From Bolinopsis microptera (lineage: Eukaryota; Ctenophora; Tentaculata; Lobata; Bolinopsidae): DNA of 64,000 nt. Shown one piece after another: positions 25,201 through 34,710 of the stretch. The stretch covers positions 12,562,169 to 12,626,168 of the forward strand of contig NC_087072.1 in NCBI RefSeq assembly GCF_026151205.1, written 5' to 3'. Every line of letters begins with the position of its first letter. Within the stretch, counting starts at the first letter, position 1. The notes beneath the pieces are model-generated. The model made no database searches, was not told the origin of the DNA, and saw only the letters and a list, made by a program, of their open reading frames with translations. A program made the position numbers and the translations under genes.

Positions 25201-27930
25201 GTTTTGAATCTAGTCGAAACATTATGTACATGTATCATGCGATGATGGTGTAATGGTCAGCATCGTTGCCTTCCAAGCAGTGGATCCGGGTTCGATTCCC
25301 GGTCATCGCAAGTCTTTTATTGCTACCCAGGTAGGGTCAACACCTGGGTTAAACTCACAAATTTGCAAACCACTCTTATCGAAAAAGTTATTATGAGATG
25401 TTATCTCCACGAAAGCATAAGTTGCATAGTAGATTAAGCGGTTGTAGAGAACTTTGAGTTAAGAAATAAAGTCTACTGTACATCTAATTAAGATGCTTAC
25501 GAACCAGCCGGGTGAACATACATTACAAATATTTGAACAGATAATTCGGGAAGACAATTTAGCATATTATTTGCAATCAAGCTGATGAATGGTCAGTTTT
25601 ATAAAGCAAGACATGTCTGGATGTTGCAGCGCAGGTCAAATATTAGAACAAGTAATAACATTGTAATTTCTGAACAATGCTAAAAAGTAATAACAGCCCA
25701 TAACCGATACTATCATATGCACGAGAAAATACTCGGCTAAGGTTCTTATTATTTGGATTTCAAGTTCTTATTGCCTGCCCGGTTGAAACAAGAAATTAAT
25801 AGATTTAGAAGACAAACCCGCGAGTTCCAGACTAGAGATAGGCAGGCAACAACTTGATTTTCCCACACTGACCACTTCAGACGCGAACATTTAATTGTGA
25901 AAAAGGTAGCGCGCGTTACGCAAACTAAACGCATCAACATGGACCGGCCCAATCTGTTCCAGTATCTCGTGTTTTATTGACAACTTATATTTTGAAAACT
26001 AACCTTTACGGTTACAGTAGGGTATTCTGTGTCTGACTCCTCGTGTTTTACACCCACTATATCCAACCCATTGACGGGGTCTACAAATATGGAGAAGTCA
26101 GGCTGATCTGTAACCTTGGGAGCGTGCTCAATAGGTTTCGTGCAATCTCTAATTACTTGCTGTAATTTGGCCATTTCTTGATCTTTCTCCTGAATATTGG
26201 ATGAAATTAAATTACCGACATTAGGTGTAGGTACTTATGCAATGTAGGCACATTGAACAATACAAGTTGCAGAAACAAGAAAGATCTAGGAAAACAGAAA
26301 GATAACTCACATCGTAATTAATTTCTCTATTTTCAGCAGGAGTAGCTGTTTGTAAGGACGGGTCCGTTCCAAGATAAGACACGTATATTTTACCCGTCTC
26401 ATCTAACGTTACTATGTGTCCTCTCAGTTGTCTGAAACATCAGTATTACAGGAAACAAATACTCAAAGTAAGTTGTTCTTCAAGTCACTGTGGACGCACG
26501 CAATAACGTTCATGAAAGCGACCAAAACACAAATAAGGTTAGATCTGAGTTTACTCAGTAATAGCAACAGAAGTAAGAACCAGTACAAACCCGACACTAA
26601 GAACCCCAATAAAAACGGGGACATGTTGAAAAGAAGAGCTCCAAGCGAGAGTTGTATCCTGCCAAACGTAACAAGTACGACAGTAGTTAGCGACCAACAT
26701 ATTCACCGTACCCTCGCTCAGACTAGCGTACGGCGCGAAACAACTGGGGTTAAAATCAAACTTCTTCATGTATCTGATTACACCATTCTCGCGCAGAGCG
26801 AACAAGTTGTGCTCCCCCAGCACGAATATAGTTGTAGCATTGTCGTCAGCACAGTTAAATATCTTAACGTCCACCACGTTGTCCCCTATGTTAGTTTTCC
26901 AGTCAACTCTGAGCCGTTTACCGGCCCCTGTTTTTATCTGGTCCTTGCTCTCAGACTCAGTGCTGACGGCTAATGTCTGGTACCTATACGCCTCTACAAA
27001 GTTGGAGGAAGAGGAGGTTATGAAGGTGTCTGTTGAGGGAACATAACAGAGCGGACCCGGGATCAGAAACTGGGGGAGGAACCTGGCAAACGCGAAACTG
27101 TCTTGCTCGTAAAATGATAGCATGCCGTCCATTGATTGGACACATATGAAATCTTTATCTGAAATAAGATAATAGATGACTCACAGCTTGAAGATTAGAT
27201 ACATTTTATAAATTGAAAATTTGTGATAGATTCTTATCAGACTCGAAAAATTAAAATCTCATACAAAATCGGAAATCTTGATTTCAATGCCAAGAACTGT
27301 CCAACCGGGAAATAACAAAAAATCGATATAAAAACAAAATAATATACTTACTTTTAACACTGCCAAAACTACCAAGGCACATATTACACGCAGTCCTCTC
27401 CAACTTATGGGAGTAAACCTGACTAACGTTGTAAAAGGTGCCGGTATCTTTAGTGGTAGTATCCACACTCACACTACACACCACTACCTTACGAGGATGC
27501 AGTATAGCTAGGTACACTCCACTGTCCCCAACTAGTCGCCCAATGTCTACCCCTAAAATAGGGCTATCTGTCTGGTATTCTAACATCATGTCCTCGTGAT
27601 TCCCTCCTTTGGTTTGTGGACAGTAGATTCTTAGAATTCCTTGAAGCGAGCCAACTATTATCTTTTCTGAAATAAGGTCTTGTTATGATGCTGGCTTCCA
27701 GAGAGGTATTCTAGCTAATAATGTGTGCCAAATCGCACAGCATTTTTTAGAAGAATCTCAACCAGATTGCAATAAATATCCAAACATTAATGAAAAGAAA
27801 GATTTTAAACGTACTCACCTAATCCATCAGGACTGTTATCCACATTTCCGATGCAGATATTGCACGCATCATAATCCTCTCCAGCTCCCGCGTGCACGTA
27901 CCACCATTCCCGTGACTTGAACAGAGACAT
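13279..27930 (-). CDS. BBS9: BBS9 (PTHB1), BBSome subunit, 13 exons
   Basis: BBS9 is a core scaffold of the BBSome, the coat that moves membrane proteins in and out of cilia. Reconstructed coding exons (minus strand): 27930-27819, 27666-27352, 27158-26591, 26431-26311, 26189-26004, 22801-22693, 22055-21826, 18203-18056, 15066-14975, 14685-14449, 14208-14023, 13745-13667, 13412-13279. They total 2,517 nt, or 838 residues (human is about 887), and all phases agree. Diagnostic stretches along the protein are MSLFKSREWW at the start, ERTACNM, MDGMLSFYEQ, GEHNLFALRENGVIRYMKK, ITIETNKPAVNLL, KYRIQS, VPLQEYFDIIDSRFELR, RFKDKTPSPLQ, GWEEMVDASI and LKKHIALL. The N-terminal part would form the beta-propeller; the rest forms the GAE, platform and helical regions. 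Intron 5 holds tRNA genes, intron 7 an esterase gene and intron 8 large repeats. Several exon edges are tandemly duplicated (see findings). Confidence 0.95.
15021..15125 (-). repeat. Duplicated 3' splice site of BBS9 exon 9 (2 copies, 53 bp)
   Basis: Two tandem copies with a 53-bp period. Each contains, on the minus strand, ttttcag followed by the first bases of exon 9 (AGAAGTACAGGATYCAGTC). The copy nearer the exon body (acceptor at 15067) gives the conserved reading SQKYRIQS. The outer copy would add 53 bp and shift the frame. Confidence 0.85.
15985..16231. repeat. (AAGG)n microsatellite
   Basis: An uninterrupted GAAG/AAGG tetranucleotide array of about 60 copies in BBS9 intron 8. It creates artificial open frames in several phases on both strands. 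Confidence 0.95.
17647..17661 (+). repeat. C homopolymer run in BBS9 intron 8
   Basis: A run of about 18 C bases. No matching G-run or inverted end was found nearby, so it is not called as one of the homopolymer-ended elements. Confidence 0.7.
17757..18115 (-). repeat. Five-fold duplicated 5' splice site of BBS9 exon 8 (71-73 bp unit)
   Basis: Five copies with periods of 71, 71, 73 and 71 bp (ctcacgagag at 17765, 17836, 17907, 17980, 18051). Each copy contains the last ~50 bases of exon 8 (coding for VAFKCASGEIVTLLAAKNS) and the donor C|GTGAGT. The first copy is the true exon end (18056); the others lie in intron 8. Divergence between copies is very low. Confidence 0.9.
19625..21331 (+). CDS. 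Carboxylesterase / cholinesterase-like, secreted, intronless
   Basis: Type-B carboxylesterase of the alpha/beta-hydrolase fold, 568 residues, which hydrolyses ester bonds. It has an N-terminal hydrophobic signal peptide (about 1-17, LCALTVLAAEVYS), the oxyanion block VWIHGGAF (124-131), and the nucleophile elbow GESSGG with Ser218. Glu358 (NTAQEVGY) and His478 (ETIHGWD) complete the triad, so it looks active. There are paired cysteines near 90 and 104 and NxS/T sites. The length is normal for the family. It is a single exon lying entirely inside BBS9 intron 7 on the opposite strand. The start is the first ATG of the frame, followed directly by the signal peptide. The exact substrate cannot be told from sequence; the acidic triad residue is Glu as in cholinesterases and carboxylesterases. 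Confidence 0.92.
   Translation: MLIHLCALTVLAAEVYSEVTVDLDCGKVRGTRNETQVGDVLEFHQIPYGVPPVGARRWTHSILLEPGETGQCWEEEVYNAASPQDPPIKCVQYWSGSVKGQEDCLHLSVRTPTLDPSSPLPVLVWIHGGAFWSGWSDDKGYAPTANFTADLNVITVNINYRLDLMGFFSTPEIWNDPENPGNYGNFGIGDAITALKWVRTNIAQFGGDPEAVTVLGESSGGTIVLGLLVADQADGLFRTAIALSAPAKWVSTYQDAYERRRSFVSDVGCNQSSEAERRQCLREMDVESLIKHVDLNRGWGFYDFPLAAGLQGESVDYNVLEPTLIKVSPTELGRRKNTANKRERVKPVKVILSNTAQEVGYNSLYYGLNLVDTWEKASSLLSDRLMKLEKETGFRVRDGLQSAIEERYNFGVTEEGKWWPQLYFDTLVTDIRTTCITNDLTEDLNNNPLYEARRMYVKSRPDEIKRTNSILLPYETIHGWDTEALFGYGWFKLNSSNLRHQRKFEENLRDLVHYLCYEKEIEAWNQDSTLVFENEDFPNAVKVVREWPQIQECRFWERKEMLEWGWQN
22481..22505 (+). mobile_element. mariner-like terminus remnant
   Basis: tacagggtgctccagaagta resembles the TACAGGGTG-CCA-AAGT ends common in mariner-type elements. 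A related end occurs at 45616. No partner terminus or transposase was found. Confidence 0.35.
22758..22869 (-). repeat. Duplicated 3' splice site of BBS9 exon 6 (2 copies, 61 bp)
   Basis: About 51 bp containing the acceptor (ttttcag) and the first ~40 bases of exon 6 occurs at 22758-22808 and again at 22819-22869. The copy at 22758-22808 joins the conserved exon body (INLRCSSKISLDKVTLTV); the upstream copy is intronic and slightly diverged. Confidence 0.85.
22901..22972 (-). tRNA. tRNA-Gly(UCC)
   Basis: A 72-nt cloverleaf on the minus strand. The acceptor stem is GCGATGA/TCATCGC with discriminator A, the anticodon loop is CTTCCAA (anticodon TCC) and the B box is GGTTCGATTCC. A TTTT run follows the 3' end as a Pol III terminator. 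It lies in BBS9 intron 5. Confidence 0.95.
23147..24723. mobile_element. Homopolymer-ended element 2: G-run ... C-run, 7-bp TSD
   Basis: It starts with a G-run (23147-23173) then ccaatggcataaaatgg and ends with ccatttatgccattgg plus a C-run to 24723, giving inverted ends. The flanks are taagcat on both sides (23140-23146 and 24724-24730). A ~95-bp subterminal block (gagactntttctatgg ... attctccattttctcc) is present near both ends in the same orientation. The core (23530-24530) has two forward and two inverted copies of a ~330-bp unit containing gaggcctgccttccgagatc. No transposase. It lies in BBS9 intron 5. Confidence 0.7.
24777..24848 (-). tRNA. tRNA-Gly(UCC), second copy
   Basis: The mature sequence is identical to the copy at 22901-22972. 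The downstream context (minus strand) has a TTTT terminator within a few bases. It lies just outside the right end of homopolymer-ended element 2. Confidence 0.95.
25239..25310 (+). tRNA. tRNA-Gly(UCC), third copy, opposite strand
   Basis: The mature sequence is identical to the two minus-strand copies, with anticodon TCC and the same 7-bp acceptor stem. A TTTT terminator begins four bases after the discriminator base. Confidence 0.95.
25311..26003. other. BBS9 intron 5 remainder, no gene seen
   Basis: An open frame at 25749-25952 (minus) does not match BBS9 and has no conserved features. The reading phase of exons 5 and 6 joins correctly without it. Confidence 0.6.
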
Positions 27931-28003
27931 ACTACTGCATGATTTGTTTTGAGTAATGAGTTGAACAGAGACATACTACTGCATAATTTGTTTTGTGTAA
28001 TGA
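27917..28003 (-). repeat. Duplicated BBS9 start-codon region (2 copies, 44 bp)
   Basis: The block containing the first five codons of BBS9 and the preceding ~25 bases is repeated in tandem, with units starting at 27917 and 27961. The upstream copy creates a second ATG at 27974. Because the period is 44, that ATG is out of frame with BBS9. Confidence 0.85.
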
Positions 28004-28522
28004 GGGGAATTTCTAAGTTTGGTCTTTATAAGCAATAAATATTGTAACCAATGGACACTTTAGTTTTAATCTCTGATTTAATAAGCTCACATTTATCTTG
28101 AGCACAGCAACAATCTTGTTCTTTAATGACACTGTTTCCTTTCTAAAAAAACATTCAGCAAATTTACATTCGGAACTGAGCTGTGTTCCTCATCTTTTGC
28201 TTGAATTTCTAAGTCAGGCTTATAATGACGTTTCTGATATGTTCAAGAAATACTTTGAAACTGTTGAGTAACGAATCAGTATTGTTAAGTACCGATTGCC
28301 TAATTTTCATATAAAAGTAACAAATTATATTCAGATGGAGTTGCAAGATTATAAAATTAAATAAAAGTTGCCCCAATAAACGATGAACAAATAACTTAAA
28401 ACCCAATATCTGGACCAAATAATAAAAAATATCAACTCATAAACTCATAAAGTCAAAAGGTCACGAGCATTTTCAAAGTCAACAAGTCAACAACAACTAA
28501 CAACTTTACTCCAGAACATCTC
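28004..28522. other. Intergenic between NDOR1 stop and BBS9 start
   Basis: About 500 bp of AT-rich sequence, presumably NDOR1 3' flank and BBS9 promoter. No motif I can support. Confidence 0.6.
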
Positions 28523-31500
28523 TCACCAAGTCTCTGTCTGGTAGAGCCGGTTTCTAACGAGCGACTCAACATATTTCTCACTCTCACTCTTAGAAAGTTT
28601 ACCCTGTTCACTTGATACCCTTATTAGGGCATCCTTTACTTGGAAAGGCATGTTCTTACTGTTACCTGTGAGATTAAAGTTGTGAGATTACTGAATATAT
28701 ATTAGAAAAAAAGATCAAATTAAAAAGGATCTTTTTGAAATGATTTATGAAGATTGACATGTTGGTAAATTAAATCTTATTTAATATGGACGGGAAAACA
28801 CAATGAAGTAAAAACCCTGTGAGCACTAACCAGCGACGCAGAAGACAGCACCTTGCTCCAGCGCACCCCAAACAAGCGCGCTGTGCTCAACAATCCTGTG
28901 CTGCACGTAAATCTTCCTTTCCTGATCTCTAGAGAAAGCAGTGATGACCTGCAAGTTGGTGATCTGGTCCCACTCAGATCTGAAGAAGTAGTCGTGGTGT
29001 TCGCTCCGACACCCGTAGAACAGGATGAGTTGTTGTGATGTTTTGGCGCGGGATTGGATCAGGGAACGAAACGGAGCACAGCCTGTTCCTGGTCCTATCT
29101 GTAAAGGGGTTGTGAGATGATGTATGTGGCATGTTTGTAATGATGCATGTTTGTAATGATACATGTTGCATGTATTTAACAGTTCAAAAACTGAAGGAGT
29201 ATATAGAAACCTAAAACCTATAAACGGCTAATAAACAATCAAGATCGGTTGATTTTAAACACGAAATCTTCTTACCATGATAATGGGTCGGTCGGTGGGA
29301 AACTTGAAAGACCCCGGCTCAGCAAACAGTTTGACACAAGAATTCAATGGTAGATTAGCAAGGTAATTCGAACATAGGCCTATTCGTTCTTTCTTCATTA
29401 TCGTTCTGTACCTGTACAATACGAGGTTTTGATGGTAGAAGTAAATATATAAATATATTATTAAATTATATGTATAATAGTTCAAGTCGCGGAGTATGTC
29501 ACCTGTCCCGTATTTCTTGAATTGTCGTTATCTTAGAACATAATATAATATTATAACGTATTAATTATTATATAATAGTAACCTGACAACAGCCATGCAA
29601 ATATGTAGTCTATCCTTATCAACACATTGGGCAGATGCAATAGAGAAGCCCCTGGGTTTGATAAGAGGAATAAAGTCGAGGAGATATCTCATGTCCAGAT
29701 TAGCTCTAACTGAGTGGAAGTCTCCCAGAACCTCCAGTATCGTACGACGAGGTCTGGACACGTACGAGTACAGCTCTTCTCTTCCAAGCAACTGAGGGGA
29801 GGACGAGATCAGAGGAGATAGGAGGAGATAGGAGGAGATAGGAGGAGATAAGAGGAGATAAGAGGAGATAAGAAGAGATAAGAGGAGATAAGAGGAGATA
29901 AGAAGAGATAAGAGGAGATAAGATTATAAGAGGAGATAAGAGGATATCGAGATAAGAGGAGATAAGAGGAGATACGACGCTAAGTCGTATTTATACAAAT
30001 TTGGGATTCATCAACACCAGTGACCAGTGCAGTGGTCACAAATTATTATTTGGTAATTAGTGCAGTTACATACAGAATCGGGGACTAGATTTCTTTCAAA
30101 GCTAATAACAATTAATGTTATAACTAATAACATGTTATTAGATATAACATTGGTAAACAATTTAAACATAACATTGCATAACATAACAATATAATCATTA
30201 TTGAACCATAACATAAAATATTTCAAAACAAAAATGAATCGCATCACAGTATCAAACAATCAAAATATAATATTCGTCAGCAGCCTTTTCTTTAACTTTC
30301 ACCTCTCGTCTATTTCCTGGTCCTCCCACAACAAGCAGCCTTATACAAGTATCTCATCTTCAATACTACTTACTCAACTTTAGCCTCCCAGTGCAGTATG
30401 TGATTATTAGTCTTTCTTACTTTCCATCTTCGTCACCAATGTCTTGATCAACAAACCTCACTCCTCTTGAACAAAACAAGACCTCACTCTCCTATACAAG
30501 TTGATGTATCTCTGCCTCAGCTCAGGTTTCCTTGTAATAAGAATAATGGGGTAAACAGCAGCGTTAATGAGAGGAAGGGAGAATTCAGTGAGACCCAACA
30601 TGTTACCTTGACGGATAGCTGATGGTAGGATGAGATATCTGTACACTAGAGATCCTATCATCATAACAATCACAAACGATATGTGGCAGATAAAGAATGT
30701 AAGTGAGACGAGGACGATGGTGATACAGGCATGACGACCAGTGTTGGCTAGAGAGGAGGTGGTGTCAGGGAGGGCTCGTTTCAGGTAAACCACTTGTAAT
30801 ACCATGCTGACTAAGATAAGGAGGGGAGGTAGGATATGGTCTAGCAGGAACGCTGCCAGGACAGTGTACCCGTTCAGCTGGAGACCACTGTTGTAACACC
30901 GTGAGTCCTGGATCCCTCCTCCGTGATAGGGAGCACAGAAGAGGAGAGCAGCAGTGAACCCACCCGGGATATCAAAAAACTTCATCAGATCCAGATATGG
31001 GGTGGATAGTATCTTCTGTATGTTGTACTTCAGGTCAGCTATGTTGAAGAATGCGATATCAGACAGGTGGAGGAATGTGATGGTTGCTGCAAGGATCATA
31101 GTGGTCTTCTTTAACCGTGGTGTGTTGAGACGACGGAAGGGATCAATGACATGAACTGTGAGAGTGAGGGAGAGAGCTATGTTAAAGAGCCGGGAGCAGG
31201 AGTAGCCGGGGAGACCTGTAGCCATGTAGTAGTATAGACTTCTGTAGAGGACTTCCTCGCTGACTACCCCGTTGAACACCAGGATACTTATCACTGATAC
31301 TATCAGCTGGCCCTGGGCAGCGAGAATGTCTGAGAGTGCTATTCCCATGAACAAACTCGGTACAAACTTGGCTCTGTCCTTGAAGTAATCGGCGAGGATA
31401 ATTGTGCTGTGGCTGATTACTACCAGAGAAAGTGTGATTGTAAGAGGGCTGAGCTGGTATATTGCTCCCTTGAAGGCGAGCAGTTGATCTTGTTCGTCAT

Positions 31501-33900
31501 TAGATACATTCATTATCAGGCAGCAGATAGGATTTGGATCCGTTACAAGCTATGATAGCTGTATAAAGTAATAATTATAGAATTTAAGTGATTTAAAAGC
31601 TTGGGTTCTATAATAATATAATAATATATAACTATATAATAGACAATAAATGTCAATATATCTGTCCAATGTAACAGTTCAACAATTATAAGATTGAAAG
31701 CCAGAAAATAGGTGCCAAGTTATTCTATATTTTGAACTGATTCCAATAACGTTCAATAACTATAAGAATGTACGCAGAATGATTAAAAAACGGTTGTAAA
31801 ACAAGCGTGTCGTGTCAACTATATATCTAACCTAGTAACCAGTTCCCCCACTATCAGGTAACACAATGTCCCCTACTCAATCAAATATTTACTGAACTTC
31901 TTGTGCAGAAATGCACGCAGGGAATGATTCTTGTAATGTGTAAATAATACCTTATGAACACATAAATGTACATTTACTCTCAGGATACATTTTGTAAATC
32001 CATTGTGTTTATTTTTATTTAATTGATTGATTTGAAAGATTTCAATTTAAAAAACCGTTATGTGGGATGTAGAATGTAGATTGTAGTAGCAGTATACATC
32101 TCGTGATATTTACTGAACTTCTTGTTAAATGTAAACTTGTTCTCGTAGGGCAAATAAAAGAAAAACGTACCGAAATGAAATCTTCAAACTTCTCCTTTTC
32201 CAGCTCATCAGTAGCAAAGTTGGTGCAAATCTCAAAGAAGACTCTGGAAGGAATGGAAGCAATGTCCAGATACTCCTTCAGAAGAGCTCGTATAGTCAGA
32301 GATTTAGGGAGTGGAGCAGGAGGAGCTGATGTAAACTCCAATGTTGAGTCCAGGTTCAGGTTCAGCAGGCTCGCTGCTTCCATCACGTCCTCGTTAGTGT
32401 TTCTAGGGGGATTTAGGGCGTTTTTTCATTATGTTATAATCAGTACACACTAAACAGTACACAGTATAATTTCAGAATTTTTTTTTCTTCATATACTTCA
32501 AATGAACTCATGTTCTAAACATCATTAATGAACTAAATATACATTTGTTGAACTCTTAGAGAGTCTACAACCACCGACCTGGGGTATATCCAAACAACAT
32601 CGCCAGGTTTATACAGGATCCCACTCCCGGTTATATCAAACTCAACCAGCCTAACGTCCTGGAAGTGCTCCTCACTCGTTACCCGTCTTATACCCCTCAT
32701 TACACTGCTGAACGGCTTGTCTTTAGAGCAGGTACCCTCCTTAGAGACCTCCTTAGAGACCTCTTTAGAGACCTCGTTAGAGACCTCCTCATCTGTTTCT
32801 ATCTTGTCAACCTCATCCCCTTTCTCCCCCTGACTGATAGTAAAATTGTACCGTGGAGGTAACATACGATAAGATCTAGAGAGCTGTTTCTGGAGATGGT
32901 TGCCCAGTTTCTGGAACAGTTCCCCCATCCAGACGTAGGATTGGTAGTCTGCTCCTTCAGGGTGCTGCTCGTCAGATAATCCTAGTGTGTACAGTGGCTT
33001 CCCTCCTGCCGAAATGTTGTAGTATTATAATATACGTTCCTACACTACAAGGTTCACTTACTACTCAGAGAAACAACCTACACGGGGAAATCAGTTCCAT
33101 CGATCTAATGTAATTTGTTAAACTGAGCTTGTGCGTGTAGAATGTAGTGGATATTATCTTATTATCGACGCGATGGTAGTTATAACTAACTATTATTATT
33201 AACTTTTTGGATAACAAAGCCAACTTTTCTAAACTAACCTAATCCTTCCATCCGTCTATACAAACGCTTAGCGGTGTAATTAAACTTTGCGTAAGAAGAA
33301 TCTCCGAGACCCAGAACAGAGAAGTTGAGACCGGAAAATGTTTGCGGAGTGAGGTGTTTGGACAAGAGTTGTCTCCAGAAAAGTCTCATGTTTTTAGGCT
33401 CCTCCCCGTCCCCAGTTGTGGAGCACACGAACAGTGCTATTGTCCGCTGAGAAGGTGAGTTACAGTTAAGTACCTTGTTATGTGAGAATATGTGGTGAGT
33501 TACAGTAGCTTGTTGTGTGAGATAGTCTCATGTGATGTAATAGTGTCATGTGATGTAGCCACACACTTACATGCTTCATAATACTACGTAATACACAAGT
33601 GTTTGTTAACGAAACAATGACTTCTAGAACATAACATTATAGTTGAATATATTTTAGAGGACAATTTAAGATATTAGAAGACTTTACGTTAACGTTAAAA
33701 GAAGAATAACTTCTGATTAATCTCCATAACAACCGCTTAAGTTACAACTCACAAACCGATTGAAGGTCCTGAAGAGAGACACTGTTCATGTCAGATAACC
33801 GCACATTCAGCTCTCTGTAAACACATTCCCTGTAGAGATACTCTGCCAGCTCCCGGGCATTACCAGTCTCAGAGCCGTATAACACCACCAGCTCCGACAT
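28523..33900 (-). CDS. NDOR1: NDOR1, NADPH-dependent diflavin oxidoreductase, 8 exons
   Basis: NDOR1 passes electrons from NADPH through FAD and FMN to anamorsin/CIAPIN1 for cytosolic Fe-S cluster assembly (Tah18 in yeast). Exons (minus): 33900-33757, 33446-33239, 33005-32543, 32402-32171, 29791-29583, 29411-29276, 29098-28831, 28665-28523. They total 1,803 nt, or 600 residues (human 597), with consistent phases. The flavodoxin domain has the phosphate loop YGSETGNA near residue 8, then CSTTGDGEEPKNM and VLGLGDSSYAKFN. The FAD domain has HFQDVRLVEFDITGSG, EYLDIASIPSR, RPRRTILEVL and the RGFSIAS flavin motif. The NADPH domain has IGPGTGCAPFRSLIQSR, LFYGCR and AFSRDQERKIYVQHR. The C-terminus is QTETW, ending on the aromatic residue expected near the flavin. 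The linker in exon 3 holds a small in-frame VSKE repeat (about 32745-32800). A receptor gene sits in intron 4. Confidence 0.95.
29805..29980. repeat. Decamer array (aggagataag)n at NDOR1 exon 5 acceptor
   Basis: About 16 imperfect copies of a 10-bp unit, starting about 15 bp from the 3' splice site. On the minus (transcribed) strand it is a pyrimidine-rich ttatctcctc array, so the polypyrimidine tract itself is expanded. Confidence 0.85.
30458..31513 (-). CDS. Rhodopsin-like G-protein coupled receptor, intronless, nested
   Basis: 351 residues with seven hydrophobic segments (about 20-42, 50-75, 92-122, 134-158, 215-245, 262-290 and 302-325). The N-terminus is short and extracellular with an NVS sequon, and the C-terminal tail is short and basic. 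After TM3 the sequence reads HVIDPFRRL, the I-x-x-P part of a class A loop, but the DRY position reads TLT. TM7 has NAAVY in place of NPxxY. It is therefore a divergent class A receptor; the ligand is unknown. The whole gene lies in NDOR1 intron 4 on the same strand and has no introns, which fits a retrocopied or tandemly expanded receptor family. The start is the first ATG. Confidence 0.8.
   Translation of the reverse strand: MNVSNDEQDQLLAFKGAIYQLSPLTITLSLVVISHSTIILADYFKDRAKFVPSLFMGIALSDILAAQGQLIVSVISILVFNGVVSEEVLYRSLYYYMATGLPGYSCSRLFNIALSLTLTVHVIDPFRRLNTPRLKKTTMILAATITFLHLSDIAFFNIADLKYNIQKILSTPYLDLMKFFDIPGGFTAALLFCAPYHGGGIQDSRCYNSGLQLNGYTVLAAFLLDHILPPLLILVSMVLQVVYLKRALPDTTSSLANTGRHACITIVLVSLTFFICHISFVIVMMIGSLVYRYLILPSAIRQGNMLGLTEFSLPLINAAVYPIILITRKPELRQRYINLYRRVRSCFVQEE
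31514..32170. other. NDOR1 intron 4, part upstream of the receptor
   Basis: AT-rich, with no coding region or repeat family recognised. It probably contains the promoter of the nested receptor gene. Confidence 0.5.
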
Positions 33901-33904
33901 AGTT

Positions 33905-33965
33905 ACCGGCCACTGGCTACAGTGAGTGCCCTTATTTGGTGCCTGGCTACAGAGTGCCCTTATTT
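33905..33965 (-). repeat. Tandem duplication just upstream of the NDOR1 start codon
   Basis: A unit containing tggctacag...agtgcccttatttggt occurs twice, about 32-34 bp apart, directly before the ATG at 33900 in the transcript direction. Confidence 0.7.
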
Positions 33966-34710
33966 GGTCCTCATCGGGGGTTGGGGTGGATCATGTCCCA
34001 ATCATCTTATCCTGCTAACATAACGGGGAATCAGAATTTTACAAGAATCGAGTTATGGTAATTAAGAGATCTAAGAGAGTAGAAAATTCGATTTTTTATT
34101 TGATAAAAATAATGCGAGTAGAGTAATACACTGCGTTAAGTTGGATAAAAATGTAAGTTCAATAACATCTAAATGTAGTATCAAATTACTCAATCTAAAC
34201 AATTATCATCCTGACATTAACCAAAAAATAATCTCATTGAGATGTTTTAAAAAGTTAAATTAATGTCCGCAGAATTGAAAAAAACTAATTTCCAACTCAT
34301 AAAAACTTATTTGTGTGAACCACTCTCTACAATTTCAACAAAATCCACTGAAACAAAAAAGCATTACAGTAACGTATTGTAGGAATACAAATATCTATCA
34401 TCTAAGAAATGTAAAAATCTATAGTCTAATCTGTGTTATTTAAATATTTACATCAAATTAAGGCCAGGGCTTGATGCGCCCAATCAGTTGAATCAAACCA
34501 TACAACAATCTGACAGAAAACTCGTCAGTTTTTTAGTGATGGCTATTTATTCCGAAGTGCAACGCTTTTCTTCAAATCAATGTGAACATTATGACTTTGC
34601 TTGCTCCTTCAATTTATTTGCATGGTTTGACACCACAATTCAGGACCTCAACCCATCTAATCAATCAATGTTTGACAGTTTGACCGAGCAACACTCCCGG
34701 GTGCACAACC
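33966..34710. other. Intergenic between katanin-like gene and NDOR1
   Basis: AT-rich. The open frame at 34488-34757 (plus) overlaps the katanin-like last exon and shows no conserved features. Confidence 0.6.

Noticed and set aside
25749-25952. Additional BBS9 exon
   Set aside because: No similarity to BBS9, and exons 5 and 6 join in phase without it.
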